Source: Desulfobacteraceae bacterium (GTDB lineage: Bacteria; Desulfobacterota; Desulfobacteria; Desulfobacterales; UBA11574). From it: a DNA stretch of 6,515 bases. Of this stretch, positions 5,857-6,515 are shown in pieces (the stretch's first letter is position 1; each line of letters begins with the position of its first letter). The notes below the pieces were generated by a model. That model was given only the letters and a program-made list of their open reading frames with translations, ran no database searches and was not told the DNA's origin. The DNA lies in contig DNGT01000309.1 of the NCBI GenBank assembly GCA_003486165.1, positions 1,763 to 8,277 of the forward strand, read 5' to 3'. The translations under genes and the position numbers were made by a program.

Positions 5857-5896
5857 ATAGCAAGAAATGAAACAGTAGAATCTCTTTCATAGCAAG
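5857..5896. repeat. Paired repeats upstream of the sigma-54 promoter, possible activator site
   Basis: ATAGCAAG occurs at 5857-5864 and 5889-5896, 32 bp apart (about three helical turns). Between and overlapping them ATGAAA (5867-5872) and TTTCAT (5885-5890) form an inverted repeat. The minus-strand TATGAAA at 5891-5885 is the same core found at 596-602 and 4216-4222. It lies about 61-67 bp upstream of the -24 GG. An enhancer role is inferred. Confidence 0.4.
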
Positions 5897-5985
5897 CACG
5901 TCGATGAATCGTTACGCTATATGTTGCTGTTATTTAGATATTTATTACAGGGATCTTGTAGGTGAATCGGCTGGAGGGTAAGCTT

Positions 5986-6066
5986 GTGATCAACGTCATC
6001 GAAAGGTTCGGTTTAAAAATGGAGTTCATTGAAAGACATATTCGACCAAAAAGTTTTATCCTATGA
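5986..6066 (+). CDS. Possible 26-codon small ORF with a good ribosome site
   Basis: GTG at 5986 opens 26 codons (reading MINVIERFGLKMEFIERHIR..., ending TGA 6064-6066). GGAGGG at 5973-5978 lies 7 nt before it, the best-spaced Shine-Dalgarno in the window. A long inverted repeat begins 1 nt after the stop. No promoter is evident and the peptide matches nothing I recognise. It could be a small protein, the 5' remnant of a lost gene, or chance. Confidence 0.3.
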   Translation: MINVIERFGLKMEFIERHIRPKSFIL

Positions 6067-6067
6067 A

Positions 6068-6115
6068 GTGTGACATGTCGCAGATATGGTTGGCACAATC
6101 TATGACATGACACAC
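6068..6115. repeat. 12-bp inverted repeat, possible terminator or operator
   Basis: GTGTGACATGTC (6068-6079) and GACATGACACAC (6104-6115) pair at 11 of 12 positions around a 24-nt loop. No T-run follows on either strand, so ordinary intrinsic termination is doubtful. The loop contains TGGCACAATCTATGAC (6091-6106), a sigma-54-like sequence whose -12 GC is replaced by GA. Confidence 0.5.
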
Positions 6116-6133
6116 CCGGTTAAATCGATATTT

Positions 6134-6361
6134 TCATAAGGTTATTTTGTGGTTATGGATCTTGCGATATAAAGTCCTGCGGCTAATTCCCAAAAGTCTT
6201 GCCGCCCGGGACTTATTTCCGCTGGGGTTTGTCAAGTCTTCGGTAATATTCTGGGTACTGAGTTTGCCGGATTTACATAGAGATGTTGAAACGGCTTCGT
6301 GACCCTGTAAGAATTCCGGCGGCAGCTCATCGATGGACGCACTGATAGGCCATTCGAAGAA
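6134..6361 (-). pseudogene. C-terminal remnant of an NtrC-family sigma-54 activator (Fis-type HTH)
   Basis: On the minus strand a 75-codon frame ends at TGA 6136-6134. Its last part, GNKSRAARLLGISRRTLYRKI, is the hallmark Fis-type DNA-binding helix-turn-helix that ends sigma-54 enhancer-binding proteins. Upstream, FEWPISASIDELPPEFLQG matches the linker that follows the AAA+ domain, where such proteins read (E)xxLP. The frame is closed by TGA at 6364-6362, has no plausible start codon, and the AAA+ and sensor domains are absent from the remaining 150 bp. The linker also looks shortened. It is therefore a 5'-truncated remnant. Family members use this domain to bind enhancer sites; the full gene may once have controlled the sigma-54 promoters nearby (inference). 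Confidence 0.85.
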
Positions 6362-6515
6362 TCAGTCCTCGTAGTATTTATGCTCACCAACTCAGTTGCA
6401 TTTACTATTTCAGCGTTGTGTGTGATGATTTGATGAAAAAAAAAGGGTGAGCTAAGGACAGATATCTTACCAAAACAACAACCTAAAGCAAGTTTATATC
6501 AATTGCATATATCGT
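6362..6515. other. Short stretch with no recognised gene
   Basis: No AAA+ or receiver sequence continues from the activator remnant in any frame. The segment is AT-rich, with a run of nine A at 6435-6443 and a GATATC at 6461. Nothing functional is recognised. Confidence 0.4.

Noticed and set aside
1..6515. tRNA, rRNA, CRISPR array or phage genes
   Set aside because: No cloverleaf, ribosomal RNA sequence, repeat-spacer pattern or phage-type protein was seen on either strand.

Overview
The window looks like a regulatory, partly decaying stretch of a low-G+C sulfate-reducer-type genome (Desulfobacterota, Desulfobacterales-like). This is inferred from the style of the hybrid histidine kinase, the two small stand-alone PilZ proteins, the heavy use of sigma-54 promoters, and long AT-rich intergenic DNA. 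I could not run a search, so the taxonomy is a guess.

Layout from left to right. Positions 1-374 (minus) hold a response-regulator receiver domain that runs off the left edge. It is preceded by a tiny upstream ORF and a good sigma-54 promoter at 514-529. Positions 530-1280 have no gene but contain a 108-bp MITE-like element with terminal inverted repeats (1052-1159). Positions 1281-3554 (minus) encode a 757-residue cytoplasmic hybrid histidine kinase (coiled coil, GAF, PAS, HisKA, HATPase, REC) that starts with TTG. Positions 3555-4450 are AT-rich with no convincing gene, yet carry two rightward sigma-54 promoters (3652-3667 and 4305-4320). Positions 4451-4822 (plus) encode a PilZ-domain protein. 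Positions 4855-5333 (minus) are the wreck of a LuxR/CsgD-like regulator with several frameshifts and stops. Positions 5360-5734 (minus) encode a second PilZ protein behind a near-consensus sigma-54 promoter at 5810-5825. Positions 5735-6133 hold repeats and one possible 26-codon ORF. Positions 6134-6361 (minus) are the C-terminal Fis-type helix-turn-helix of an NtrC-family sigma-54 activator, all that remains of that gene here.

How the parts may work together (inference). The common thread is signal transduction: phosphorelay parts (kinase and receiver), likely c-di-GMP effectors (two PilZ proteins), and sigma-54 control. Four -24/-12 elements in 6.5 kb are far more than chance predicts. Two of them have a nearly identical 17-bp dyad (TGAA-N6-TTCA core) 65-90 bp upstream, and a third has the shared TATGAAA core at about the same distance. 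This suggests one enhancer-binding protein controls the receiver gene and both PilZ genes. The two broken regulators beside the second PilZ gene suggest the local output circuit has been partly lost or rewired.
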